From: Acanthopleura granulata
Lineage: Eukaryota; Mollusca; Polyplacophora; Chitonida; Chitonidae
Direction: 5' to 3'
Length of the DNA: 64,000 nucleotides
Assembly (NCBI GenBank): GCA_016165875.1
Contig: JABBOT010000010.1
Location: 9,224,277 to 9,288,276, forward strand
Position 1 is the first letter of the stretch. Each line of letters opens with the position of its first letter. This document shows positions 23,201 through 31,765 of this stretch, in pieces. The notes under the pieces are model-generated. The model was not told the origin of the DNA. It was given only the letters and a program-made list of their open reading frames with translations, and did no database searches. The position numbers and the translations under genes are program-made.

Positions 23201-26200
23201 AATGATGTCTTGTTAGTGTTATTTTGCGTTAGTCTGTGGGAGGACCCATCCATGTCTGGCCCTAACAGCGGTAATCTCGCAAGACAGCTCCAATGCTGAT
23301 TCGGCTTATAGTAGACTCCCAGGACAAACATGAGAGAGTTGTAAACTGTTTATTGTCACCGAGGTCACAGAAGAAGCGAGCAAGGAAAATATGGTGGACA
23401 ACTAAAAATTGGACAAAAGCACCAGTACAATTAATTACATTAACAAAGCATTGGTTCAGCTGCTCCAAGTTTCAAGTAAAACACAATCAGTGCTTTACGT
23501 GAACCAGATTTTATTTCAATTTTCACTTTATTTAATGAAAGACAATATCATAAATGCCACATCACCCTGAATAATGCATATTACAAAGACTGGGTTAAAC
23601 CTGTTTTAGGTCATTCAATTTTTAATTGTAACCCAATGAGTTACAGGTTATCACACTCCTGTAACCTACATATTAGTTACTGCTAAAAGGTCTTGCATGT
23701 GATTTCAAACCATGCATGTGATGCGACTTCAAGATAAATTTAGTGGAAATGGGCCCACAAATGCTGAAACAAATGCTGGAGATATCATGTACAGCACAGT
23801 TGGATTCTAACCTATATATTCTCATCTCATCATGGCCTTACTGTTGGCATATGATCCGCTGACCATACACCAACCATACACTGATCGTGTGCCAATGGTG
23901 AGCAAATCTGCTATCATTATCGGCATATCATCCGCCCATCATAGACGGATGATGATCTCATCATGGCGCCATAATCCGAGTATGATTTTGTGACATTACC
24001 TGGCTGGATTCACTTCAATATTCTAGCTTTAGTTTAAAGTCACATATTTATTTTACTATCTTGTAAATCTGTGATCACTATGTGAAAACCCTTCTAATAT
24101 CGATAAATTGACACTACTTTAGTCCCAAAGCCTTCTACGGACAAAACTCATAACCATGTAGCTTGTGTAAATCTGTCATTACTGTTACTGAAATACCTCA
24201 ACCTGGGGCAGTTTTGCGCAAGGGAAATCCATATGGTCATATCACCATCTTCAGCATACTGCTTGTACTGATTACAGCGTTTCTCGAAAATACGAGGGGA
24301 CGGCCTTTAGATGATCTCAGACTGGTGCTGTTTTGCATGTGGGAGGTCCATAAGGTTAAACCATTATGTCCATCACACTGCTCTGTGCATTCAATGCAAA
24401 GTTAAGCTTGTCGAAAACAGGACACAGTAAACATCGATCGTCACCTCTTCGAGGCCAAAGTTGAAAATCACGAACGTTATATCATGCTTGAACTTTCCCA
24501 TTCTCAGGAATGGAGTAGATAGTAATGTTAAGAAAACACATCAGCTGGATACAGTAGGCAGAGTGCTGGATACAGTAGGCAGAGTGCTGGATACAGCGGC
24601 AGAGTGCTGGATACAGTAGCCGTGTATGTCCCATGGGGGCTTGTCATGGCCTGATAATGACACCTTGAGCCCAAGGACTATGAAATGGGTCAACTGCTCT
24701 TCTTCCAATTTTATTCTTCTTGTAACTAGCAACCAGTTATCTTCCAGAACCATGATGGGCGTAGGATTTAAGACTAGGATCCGACTGAGCTGTAGACAAG
24801 GTTACTCTGCCTCTAGAGAGAGTGAACACAATATGTTATAGGCCAAGCAATCAGTTTTGTTTACCATAACATATGGAACACAGATATCTACTTGATACAC
24901 ATGTACATGCAGAAAACTAAACAATAAAGCACCAGTAATTAACAGAAAATGACATTAACCTATCCCATATGAGCTCTTCACCCTTCCACTTCTCTGTTGA
25001 TATAACCTTTGAGATTCACTGCAGAAGTCACAATCCCGTACACACAATCCAGATCTATGCAAGCCGTATCAAATGTTAAAAGGGGTTTGAGGCACACGTA
25101 ATTTCTTTTTATTAATGCTTCAATTATTTCTAAACTATACTATATAAGAGGACTTCTAGCACGCATGCAGAGAGCATGGCAACCATACCAACCTTATCAT
25201 ACAGTTCTCTCCCCTTATCTATCAGGGCATGAAACTCCTTTGGGTAAATGTCACACTCTTGGTTATCCTGGCGGGCTCTCTTCCAAGCATTCACCTCATC
25301 TATAGCTGGGCAGAAGTCAAGGCAGAAAAAATCTGAATACTGATCACAGATATAAAGTCTGTCCCAACTGACATCAAATGTGTGAACCTGCCAGGTTTAC
25401 ACTGAGGCCAGTCAAATTGCTGGCTGCTGGTTTTGATAAAAAATCTACATTAAAAAAATCCACTCCAGTGAGTTATACTGAATATGAAAGTCCTATATCC
25501 TCAAGTCGTAATTCTTGGCAATGAAGACTGAATGGATGTGTTAGGGCTGAATGGTCCGTGTGCTCAACTAGGTCTGATTGTGTTAGGACTGAAGGACTCG
25601 GTTGGCTCACCTAGGCCTGATTGTGTTAGGTCCGTCTGCTCACCTAAGTCAGCCTGTGTTAGGACTGTGGTCTGTTTGCTCACCTCAGTTTGATTTCGTT
25701 AGGACTCAACAGTCTGTCCGCTCACCTGGGTCTGAGTGTGTTAAGACAGATAGGTTCGTCTACTCACCTAGGTATGAGTGTGATAGGACTGAAGGGTCTG
25801 TCTGCTCACCTAGGTCGGATTGTGCCGGGACTGAAAGGTCTGTCTGTTCACCTAGGTCTGAGTGTGTTAGGACTGAAAGGTCTGTCTGCTCACCTAGGTC
25901 TGAGGACTGAAAGGTCTGTCTTCTCACCTAGGTCTGAGAACTGAAAGTTCTGTCTACCCACCTAGGTGTGATTAGGTTAGGACTAAAGGGTCTGTCTGCT
26001 CACCTAGGTCTGAGTGTGTTAGGATCAAAGGGTCTGTCTGCTCACATAAGTCTTTGTGCTAGGACTGAAGGGTCTGTCTGCTCACATAAGTCTTTGTGCT
26101 AGGACTGAAGGGTCTGCCGGCTCACATAAGTCTTTGTGCTAGGACTGAAGGGTCTGCCTGCTCACATAAGTCTTTGTGCTAGGACTGAAGGGTCTGCCGG

Positions 26201-29200
26201 CTCACATAAGTCTTTGTGCTAGGACTGAAGGGTCTGCCTGCTCACATAAGTCTTTGTGCTAGGACTGAAGAGTCTGTCTGCTCACATAAGTCTTTGTGCT
26301 AGGACTCAAGGGTCTGTCTGCTCACACAAGTCTTTGTGCCAGGACTGAAGGGTCTGTCTGCTCAACTAAGTCAGAAAGTGATAGAACTGAAGACTAATGT
26401 CTGCTCACCCAATAAATAAATAAACATCAACAAATGTTAATATTTGTGCCAAAATTTTAATGGAAAGCACATATAAAAATAACTAAGCACGAGATTAAAG
26501 AACATTAAAAACTATATCTGATAAGACTTTTTCTCTTTTTAAACATTTTTCTTACTGAATACAATGGAATATTTGAGTTGCAGGGAGGGCCTAATGGGCC
26601 ATACTAATAGCTTATGTTTTACCTGAAGTTTCCTGATGTTCAGACATATTGCCACCCATCGAGCTGTCACTGGCACCTGAAACATAACAAAAAGGGCTGT
26701 TCAGTTAAAGCAAGCTGTGTTTTAAGCTTAAAAGAAAAACCAGATGTGGTAAAACCTCTCAAATGGCAGAGCTATATGACCTGTGACTAGAAACTGCACC
26801 TTCCTGCAAGGTGTGCTCAGAGAAGCCTTTGTATTCACTTCAACACAACTACAATTGTTCAAGGAAGCTTTCACCAAAAAAAGTTTCTGACAAACAACTG
26901 TATATACAAACTGCAATTTTTGGACATATTGGGCATTGTTCATGGAGTACATGTAAGTAGAGCACGGTCCACATGACTGGCAAATGTCACTTGACTGATA
27001 CAATGAGTGTGTAAAATTGTTTTCTACAGTTTTCTCTGTTCCTAACATCTTTTAAGCCAATTCTGATCTCAAAATACATGTCACTGGCAGATCTAGGGGT
27101 ATTGGTGGGGAAGGGAGGGGGTTGGATAATCAGGACCAAAAACATTAAAAAAAAAAAAAGCACAAAACCATAATAAATAAAAAGTAAGCAACAGCCTAAA
27201 ATGAAATGAAGTAAAAAATCTACATTATGTTCTTGGTGGGGGCAGCTGTCTGAGGTTTACGCAAGTTTTCGGAGTGAACACTTTTCCTGGACACATGATA
27301 GGACTTACATATGCAAGTTATGATTCTTTGCGAATTCAAAGTTACACAGTTGCCGCTCCAGATTTTCATTCACAGCCCACTCTGTGCCCAACTCCAATGC
27401 TCCAATGTACTCAGCAAGGCTCCAGATAACTTTTTTGGCTGATGAGTATTTACTCATCCATTTCAAACAAGAATAGGTAAAATGTGAAGTGGATGAGTAA
27501 AATAAGATAGATAATTTGTCTTTTAATTTTAAATGGCTGCAATAAAATAAAAGTGCTTTGCCACAGTTTCTGTACTAAAACTACATGCATTTCCTCCAAC
27601 AAACATACCAAAAAATTATACAATAAATAAAACAATAAATTAATATTCATCTATGTTGTTTATAATTGATACCACACATTACACCACCAGTATTGTAAAG
27701 ACAACACAATTAACTAACCATATGTTTTATCGCGGGGACTGAATCAGTTTTCATTATTATTTCTGTCAAAAATAAATGTCCTGTCAAAGACACGATTACA
27801 CTGATGTTGAGATCTTTAAGGAATTCTTCTGTGTATCGAGGTTTAAATGTCCTTGCTTTGGGCAAAACACTCATTTTTAAGCCTACCTTAGCTGCTAACG
27901 ATTCAACTGCGCAGGTTACGGAAGTATTTCTATCCTCAGAGACTTCTGGAAAGGTGTGGCAGAGATCACAGGAATTAGTTTGGCCGGGAAACGAAGACAG
28001 TCGAGCGCAAAATGTGCTTCATTGTTGTTGTAGTCCCACACGTGTAACTGCCCCTGTTAGTTATAAGGGCTGCCGATACGTATAGAAATAAAGTTATTCC
28101 CGTATTTTTGTGTTTGATGCATATCTGTACGCAAGAGTTTCAAAACTGATGCATATTTTGGGAAAATATTCGTAATTTACGCAAATAAGGACACTATCTG
28201 GAGCCTGAACTCAGCATTGTACATGTTGACAGGCTGTGTTGTGGCATCAAGTCTGGTGTAATTGGGGTGAGAGTACCTGGCGAGGATTAGCTGATCCAAG
28301 TAAAGTCTCTGATGAGGACAAGACTCTCCAGTTTAGATATCTATCTGGACCATGTGACTGTTTATGCCTCGCTGTAGTGTAGACAGTACTCAACACACCG
28401 TCATAGCCCTTTGCCCTTGGGGTGCACATTTAAAATTTGTGTTCTTGCAGTCAATTGTGTGCTCTGCCTTACTAACCCCCCAGTACCCACTCTGCCCATT
28501 GTACACCCCAGTGGGGACAGAGTATGGGGGTGTGCTGGATGTTCACTAAGGCCATTAATTTTGTGCTGATGGACACTCCTTGTTCCCATCTCATCCTGAG
28601 AGAGTGGGGATAAGATTTATTGCCCTACCCATCTGGTTTCCTGGGGGGTTAGAGACAAAAGTATGACTCTTTTTCACTGGACATCGGAAGAGTTGACACA
28701 TGCATAGCCACAGCAGCCTTATATTCTAACCACTATCTTTTGTATCTAGGTTAATCCGGATGTCCACAGCACGCAGGCCTCACCCTACAGATTAGCTCAC
28801 TCAAACTGGCGAGTGGAGATCGAGCATTCTTTCTACATGTTCCCTTCTTTCCTTCTCTTTTCTTTCTATCAATAAACCTGTATTTAACTGCAAGGTATTT
28901 TCAGTGAGTTGGTTTTGTTTCTTTCAAGCTGATTCTGTTGAGGATTTTAATCACTTGCCCAGATTACCACGAGACAGTTCAGTGGTAATAATTCACTCTA
29001 CACCCAGGTCGTACACTTACATGAGGTGATTTGTCTAGGAGGCCTGCTCCTTAATGGGCACATTTTTAAAGCTTTCCACAAACTAGGTTATCTCACACCA
29101 ACACAGAGACCACAACTTTTGCAGACTTATTTAAGTTCAGGCCAAAAACTCTGCCTCCCATACTAAGGACGTTCAAAGCCCCACTGCTTGAATTCCCTCT

Positions 29201-30846
29201 GACTGAAGGTAGATCGGGGGTGGGTGGGTGGGTGGTGGGTTTGCCAAATAATTTGTTACTTTTCGGTAATAACCACTACTGTATATGGATGATGGAACAG
29301 ACCAAGTGAAAATCGGTATATTCACATGAGGTGTAATACATGACGTTTTGCTGACCTTTGTCTGTTGACATTTCATAAAAGAGAAAATGAAAGTATGTGT
29401 GGCCCGGTTGGGTTTATTCTCTTGGTCACAGGCTTAATGCATCATGGGGAAGTGGGATGATTACTCAGCAACTCAGCATGTACATGTATTCCCTGTCTGA
29501 GTTACAAATCTCACTAACCCTGATGTATGAGTGGTAAATTTGATAAGACAATGTGATCTGGGATATGTACAACACTGAATGGAATCTATGGTGCTGGTAA
29601 CATCTAAGCTCACAAGTGTGTATCGAGATGGTCAACAACAGCAATATGATATATCTCAGAAAGTTCTTCCTCCCTTGCCCTTTTGTATAAAAAGTTTGCT
29701 TAATCTGCTGATAATTAGGGTTTTAAACTCCACCTGGTTTTAACAATCTGGCTGAACTGTTTACTTTCAATATATTATCATGCTAACAAGCTCTTGTACT
29801 GTACATGCTTACTGTGACATACTGTAATTCTTCAGCCTTTTCTCATGTTTGCATGACATTTTTTCAAGCATATAGCAAAGGCATAATTCTGTGTTGACGG
29901 ATAAAATTGTACTTTTTGGAAGCCCTGAAACTGACCAATGTAGTTCTCTCTCCAAAACCAAATTACAAATGTGCATAAATTGCACTGAAAGATGCTCTTT
30001 CATATATATGTGAAAAGGTTAGGGAATTTGGGTGCTTACCTGTACCTAATGCAGTGATTCGAAACTCTTCTTAACAGGCATTCCTGTATATACATGCAAA
30101 TTCCATTCTCAGAACTGTGTCAGCATAGGTTTAGCCAAGGGAGTGTCTCAGTGTCTTTGAAACACCCTACTCTGACAAAATTACCATGGGAGAGATAGGG
30201 CAAATAGAGATGAAAGTGCCAATGAGTTTCAAATTCTGCCTAAATCTATGGGTGTCAATGCTTGATGCAGAATTGTGTGTGCTTACTAAATCACTATTTT
30301 TTTATCACTGCTTACGGGGTTCTGACTGCTGTTCTATAATCTAATCTCTCAGTTTCTTCCATAATATATAACATCAACTTCTGTGAATAGTATTGGACGA
30401 ATCACACCTTATCCCTTGCTTCCCAAAGCACTTTATCCCACACATCATTTAACTTTCAGTTTTTGCAGCCAGAAATATTCAGTTAACAAAAGGAGTGTCA
30501 TTATCAGAATATATGGTTGAAAAAAATGATAATAAAAAGGATGACTGTTCTGCCACTGGCACCAATGTCCTAAAATATTGTGACAGGAAACAAGAGATCA
30601 AGGCTCACTTGACTTTATATGTTCTTGTTCTAGATATTTGTTAGCTATAGAATAAGCTTGGCAGTTGAATGTAACTACTTACAAGCACTACCTTTTCACT
30701 TATGATATGATCCTCAGAAACTGAAATTGTCAGTGAACTCGGAAAGAAAGAAATGAAGGTAAACATTTCCAGATAACAGCAAATACAGTATATACGGAGC
30801 TGTTCAAACCTTCTCAGCAGGAACTTACCCTCTGAAAATGCGCCAT
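13994..30846 (-). CDS. Nine-exon gene for an unrecognised protein (384 aa model)
   Basis: Reading the minus strand, the coding exons are 30846-30829, 30083-30040, 27419-27309, 26669-26623, 25305-25193, 22537-22270, 20072-20028, 17393-17109 and 14217-13994. All junctions are GT-AG and every phase matches its neighbour (0, 2, 2, 1, 0, 1, 1, 1). The lengths sum to 1155 bases including TAG. I see no signal peptide and no clear transmembrane span. The N-terminal half looks helical and charged, followed by an acidic/Lys/Ser linker at the end of exon 6. Exons 8-9 look alpha/beta, with hydrophobic strands such as FSILICPIMDYL and LALVLMHHQAP. I cannot name the family; the C-terminal pattern vaguely recalls uncharacterised animal proteins. 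Exons 6, 8 and 9 are the firmest, and exons 1-4 the least sure. Introns hold 61-bp, 42/40-bp and 18-bp minisatellites. Confidence 0.62.
14410..15110 (+). repeat. 18-bp minisatellite in the last intron
   Basis: About 38 copies of CCTGTTCATGTCACAATG, with CCTGGTCACGTCACAATG-type variants. Eighteen is a multiple of three and the unit has few stops, so both strands give long hexapeptide frames (plus MPVHVT-like, minus RHCDMN-like). They are repeat artefacts: no splice or start evidence supports translation. The array lies in the intron between exons 8 and 9 of the minus-strand gene. Confidence 0.93.
15111..16439. other. Intron sequence; no exon supported
   Basis: A 76-codon minus-strand frame at 15309-15539 has protein-like composition but lacks a pyrimidine-rich acceptor and a consensus donor. 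Exons 8 and 9 already join in phase without it. The remainder is AT-rich. Confidence 0.45.
16440..16685 (+). repeat. Tandem repeat of about 58 bp, 4 units
   Basis: Units read GTGTGACATCATGATGTCAG + ACATTTGTCTGGTGTTC and end in GACTGCCCAG. One unit has an internal deletion. Confidence 0.85.
16875..16950 (+). repeat. Dispersed repeat family A, 5' fragment
   Basis: TTTGATTGTTGATTAAAACC, then CTTACTCAGGTATTTTTCAG, then TGATGGTGGTCAGTTAT aligns with the start of the copy at 10106. The rest is missing. Confidence 0.5.
17109..17393 (-). CDS. Exon 8 of the minus-strand gene
   Basis: This 285-base exon has acceptor TGGGCATTTCAG|AAGGAAC and donor AAAGT|GTGAGTAT, phase 1 to phase 1. It encodes SLSGIRRWLSRKSQEIPS, then SVVKPIDCDLKGADLAFL, a helical stretch (HLEKSVNVAIETAKVA), then FSILICPIMDYLGSSVDSAM. 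The sequence is amphipathic and non-repetitive and has no stop, as expected for a folded domain. The minus frame would extend at both ends, but the splice signals define the limits. Confidence 0.75.
17394..18377. other. Intron sequence; no exon supported
   Basis: Only short open frames without matching acceptor/donor pairs. Nothing recognised. Confidence 0.45.
18378..18497 (+). repeat. Dispersed repeat family A, 3' part
   Basis: GGCCAGCATTATGATGCGAA, then CCACAACCAGCCGCAGGTTG and CGAGAGAGGAAGCCAGCATG align with the copy at 10106-10295. It abuts the first 61-bp array. Confidence 0.7.
18591..20060 (-). repeat. 61-bp array A, about 24 units, splice-site bearing
   Basis: The plus-strand unit reads TGACCAGCACCCCAAATGGC, AGGTAGCTTACCTTGATTCT, TACTGTCAACATCTCACCCTG (61-bp period). 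On the minus strand, the sense strand of the surrounding gene, each unit contains GACAGTAAGAATCAAG|GTAAG, a near-consensus 5' splice site, and most contain GGTCACAG 27 bases before it. In most array-A units the 27-base segment starts GGTGAGATG, which places TGA in frame if entered in phase 1. Units are highly uniform, which suggests recent expansion or homogenisation. Exon 7 sits at its right edge. Confidence 0.93.
20028..20072 (-). CDS. Exon 7, 45-nt cassette of the minus-strand gene
   Basis: Acceptor CCTTTGCAATTCAG|ACTTCC is unique to this unit. The exon ends with the array motif AATCAAG|GTAAG. Read in phase 1 it gives FHHVEGPDVDSKNQ, and it is phase 1-1, so skipping it would not disturb the frame. 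Its last 25 bases are shared with the 61-bp repeat, so it is either the source of the array's splice motif or a unit that gained a better acceptor. Confidence 0.5.
20073..20684. other. Unique spacer between the two 61-bp arrays
   Basis: About 610 bp of AT-rich sequence with open frames on both strands near 20078-20368. No consensus-bounded exon apart from exon 7 at its edge. It divides the arrays cleanly. Confidence 0.5.
20685..22245 (-). repeat. 61-bp array B, about 25 units, open micro-exon variants
   Basis: Same 61-bp unit as array A but mostly with CACCTGAACCTGTGACC. On the minus strand this gives GCTGGTCACAG|GTTCAGGTG...AATCAAG|GTAAG: a 27-base segment, phase 1-1, reading SGVDSKNQ plus a glycine at the junction. 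Some units have GTTGAGATG instead, introducing TGA. The 34 bases between successive candidate exons are too short for ordinary animal introns, so neighbouring units could not all be spliced together. Units differ more from each other than in array A. The array ends about 25 bp from exon 6. Confidence 0.92.
22270..22537 (-). CDS. Exon 6 of the minus-strand gene
   Basis: Acceptor GAGGTGTTTTTAG|AAGATGC and donor GTTGAAG|GTAAGACT bound 268 bases, phase 0 to phase 1. It encodes KDKKPSPGVCGDVTQILM, a hydrophobic helix (YLYCLSVFIQLE), acidic helices with IINAIRSLLDDVEECMKDE, then a low-complexity linker (QAKTTNKEGKGEHEPSAMD) ending GSSVEG. A second acceptor, CTCTGTCTTTATCCAG|CTGGAG, lies inside the exon at 22446/22447 in the same frame, allowing a version shorter by 91 bases only if the upstream phase also changes. 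The last bases (GGCTCAAGTGTTGAAG|GTAAGA) resemble the 61-bp repeat's motif. Confidence 0.72.
22538..25192. other. Intron sequence; no exon supported
   Basis: A moderately CpG-containing stretch at 22900-23300 holds open frames on both strands but no splice-bounded exon. Near 23830-23960 there are imperfect inverted motifs (GGCATATGATCCGC, GGCATATCATCCGC, ATGGCGCC). Nothing recognised. Confidence 0.45.
24541..24620 (+). repeat. 21-bp tandem repeat, 4 units
   Basis: Units of GGATACAGTAGGCAGAGTGCT, one shortened by a base or two. Confidence 0.9.
25193..25305 (-). CDS. Exon 5 of the minus-strand gene
   Basis: Acceptor GACTTCTGCCCAG|CTATAG is strong; the donor GATAAG|GTTGGT is weaker than the others. 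The 113 bases (phase 1 to 0) encode IDEVNAWKRARQDNQECDIY then PKEFHALIDKGRELYDK, a charged helical stretch. It joins exon 4 (G + CT, Ala) and exon 6 in frame. Confidence 0.68.
25540..26410 (-). repeat. 42/40-bp minisatellite in the exon 4-5 intron
   Basis: The left half has about 42-bp units (GGTCTGTCTGCTCACCTAGG + TCTGAGTGTGTTAGGACTGAA); the right half has more uniform 40-bp units (CTCACATAAGTCTTTGTGCT). On the minus strand many units contain ACCTAG|GTGAGC or TTAT|GTGAGC preceded by ACCTTTCAG or CTTCAG, i.e. donor-like and acceptor-like motifs. No exon is called here. Confidence 0.9.
26623..26669 (-). CDS. Exon 4 of the minus-strand gene, two possible acceptors
   Basis: Two acceptors lie 7 bases apart: TATGTTTCAG|GTGCCAG (start 26676, entry phase 1) and GTGCCAG|TGACAGC (start 26669, entry phase 2). 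The frame DSSMGGNMSEHQETS ends in phase 1 at CTTCAG|GTAAAA and joins exon 5. Only the 26669 start is in phase with exon 3 or exon 2, so I chose it. The 26676 start would need a different upstream exon. The peptide is Ser/Gly-rich and probably disordered. Confidence 0.55.
27309..27419 (-). CDS. Exon 3 of the minus-strand gene
   Basis: The 111-base frame (phase 2 to 2) encodes LAEYIGALELGTEWAVNENL then ERQLCNFEFAKNHNLH, with a very good donor CATAT|GTAAGTCC. The acceptor TTATCTGGAG|CCTTG is purine-rich and weak. Without splicing the frame meets TAA immediately at the donor. Being phase 2-2 it could be a cassette, since exon 2 also joins exon 4 in frame. Confidence 0.55.
27804..28085 (+). CDS. 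Candidate small single-exon ORF with adjacent AATAAA
   Basis: A 93-codon frame starts MLRSLRNSSVYRGLNVLALG, whose Arg/Ser/Leu-rich, acid-free start resembles a mitochondrial presequence, and continues through KTLIFKPTLAANDSTAQV to a Cys-rich end. An AATAAA begins four bases after the TAG. It lies in an intron of the minus-strand gene on the opposite strand. The start context is weak (GATGTTG), there is no family match I recognise, and the signal placement could be coincidental. Confidence 0.28.
   Translation: MLRSLRNSSVYRGLNVLALGKTLIFKPTLAANDSTAQVTEVFLSSETSGKVWQRSQELVWPGNEDSRAQNVLHCCCSPTRVTAPVSYKGCRYV
28086..29819. other. Intron sequence; no exon supported
   Basis: Short conflicting frames only. 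It contains a G-rich tract at 29216-29239 (see findings). Nothing recognised. Confidence 0.45.
29820..30029 (+). mobile_element. MITE-like element, copy 1
   Basis: About 200 bp beginning TACTGTAATTCTTCAGCCTT and ending GAAAAGGTTAGGGAATT. The ends are imperfect inverted repeats (AATTC-TT/CC-AACC/GCC-TTTTC). It matches 42826-43025 along its length, including CATGTGTTA/TGTGTTGACGGATA, AGCCCTGAAACTGACCAAT and GTGCATAAATTG. No coding capacity. It ends 11 bp from the exon 2 donor. Confidence 0.75.
30040..30083 (-). CDS. Exon 2 of the minus-strand gene
   Basis: Acceptor GCATGTATATACAG|GAATGC and donor GGTACAG|GTAAGCAC bound 44 bases, phase 0 to 2, encoding ECLLRRVSNHCIRY. It joins exon 1 (ends phase 0) and exon 3 or 4 in frame (AG + C or T, Ser). 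Short, so supported mainly by phase and splice consensus. Confidence 0.5.
30829..30846 (-). CDS. Exon 1 coding part (start codon) of the minus-strand gene
   Basis: ATG GCG CAT TTT CAG AGG (MAHFQR) runs into the donor AGAGG|GTAAGTTC in phase 0. The exon itself may start at 30864 after GAATTCTCAG. An in-frame TAG lies upstream inside the exon, so this is the first in-frame ATG. An earlier ATG in the exon (CCTATGTAT) leads to a stop after splicing. The context is poor (TATATGG). Another first exon could be used instead. Confidence 0.42.
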
Positions 30847-31047
30847 ATATACATAGGCCTATTTCTGAGAATTCACAGATAGAACAAGTTCTGACGCAAA
30901 TGCCCTCAGCTACATGTAGATATGGCCACAGATATTCCTACATTAACAACTTATCCTTAATTCTTTCCCTATCCCCTCTCTGCCAGGCCGGTGTATTAAC
31001 CCTGTATTAGTTTATCAAGACGAGAAGAAGTGAAAGGTTTGTCTTAC

Positions 31048-31444
31048 ATGCAATTAAGTCTTCAGTAATCCACTCGTTCCGGCTGCTTTTGGCTCTTCCT
31101 CGAATGAGCCGTTCCTCCAAACCGAAAGTAATTCAGCGGTTCCAGGCGCTTGCGCACAGTTTTGCCAGCCAAAATCGATGCCCGAAACAAGCTCGTTAGT
31201 TTAAAACAGTCGCTGTCGTACCCACCCACCATGACGTTTGTTTCGTTATTATCTATAATTTGCTCTCTCAGATATAAAACCAAAATATTACCTCCACATG
31301 GTAATGAAAAACACACGTGACGGTACATCGGAGGCGCTGTACATGGTACCAGTGGCAAAAACGAAACTAACCTCGCAACACTAGGGGGCGCTGCGATATC
31401 ATCTCAGCATTACGCGCGAGATGAGAAAGCGACGATGAGGCGTC
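31048..31444. promoter_or_regulatory. CpG-rich putative bidirectional promoter / 5' exon region
   Basis: CpG content is visibly higher than in surrounding DNA (GGGGGCGCTGCGATATC, ATTACGCGCGAG, AAAGCGACGATGAGGCG). On the minus strand a candidate non-coding 5' exon ends GAAGACTTAATTGCAT|GTAAGAC at 31048, upstream of exon 1. On the plus strand a short CxxC-containing frame begins at 31445. A minus-strand frame of 98 codons covers 31062-31358 but ends in a stop before the donor. I therefore read it as 5' UTR or chance. Confidence 0.35.
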
Positions 31445-31492
31445 ATGGCATCTCAGAGGATGTGCGGACACTGTGGAAAGTCGGCAGGAAAG
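31445..31492 (+). CDS. Weak candidate first exon with CxxC motif
   Basis: ATG in GGCGTCATGGC context encodes MASQRMCGHCGKSAGK and then meets GGAAAG|GTTCTT. The donor is not consensus; without splicing the frame stops seven codons later. C-G-H-C could begin a zinc ribbon. No downstream exon was found. It could be a start head-to-head with the minus-strand gene, or chance in CpG-rich DNA. Confidence 0.22.
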
Positions 31493-31765
31493 GTTCTTTC
31501 TCTGGATTTTTCTTAACTTTTTTTTCTTTCTATGTTTCCTTTTAGTTGAAGTTATTTAGTTGGCCAAGGCGTACAGACATGCTGGTCGATAGCCTAATGT
31601 ATTAGTACAGATACAACATCTAACAGAGGTCTCTTTGAAAAATCAGGGATATTTTCCTATCCGTATTTAGGCGCTGCGTAGCGTTTAAAATCTCTATGTT
31701 CCTCAATCAGCAATGATCAGCCCAAGGGATCGCATGTCGCAACGGTTTTAAAACGTTTGTGTTAG

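Noticed and set aside
25602..25944. Plus-strand frames with SVCSPRSECVRTER repeats
   Set aside because: Translations of the 42-bp satellite; the gene on this stretch is on the other strand.
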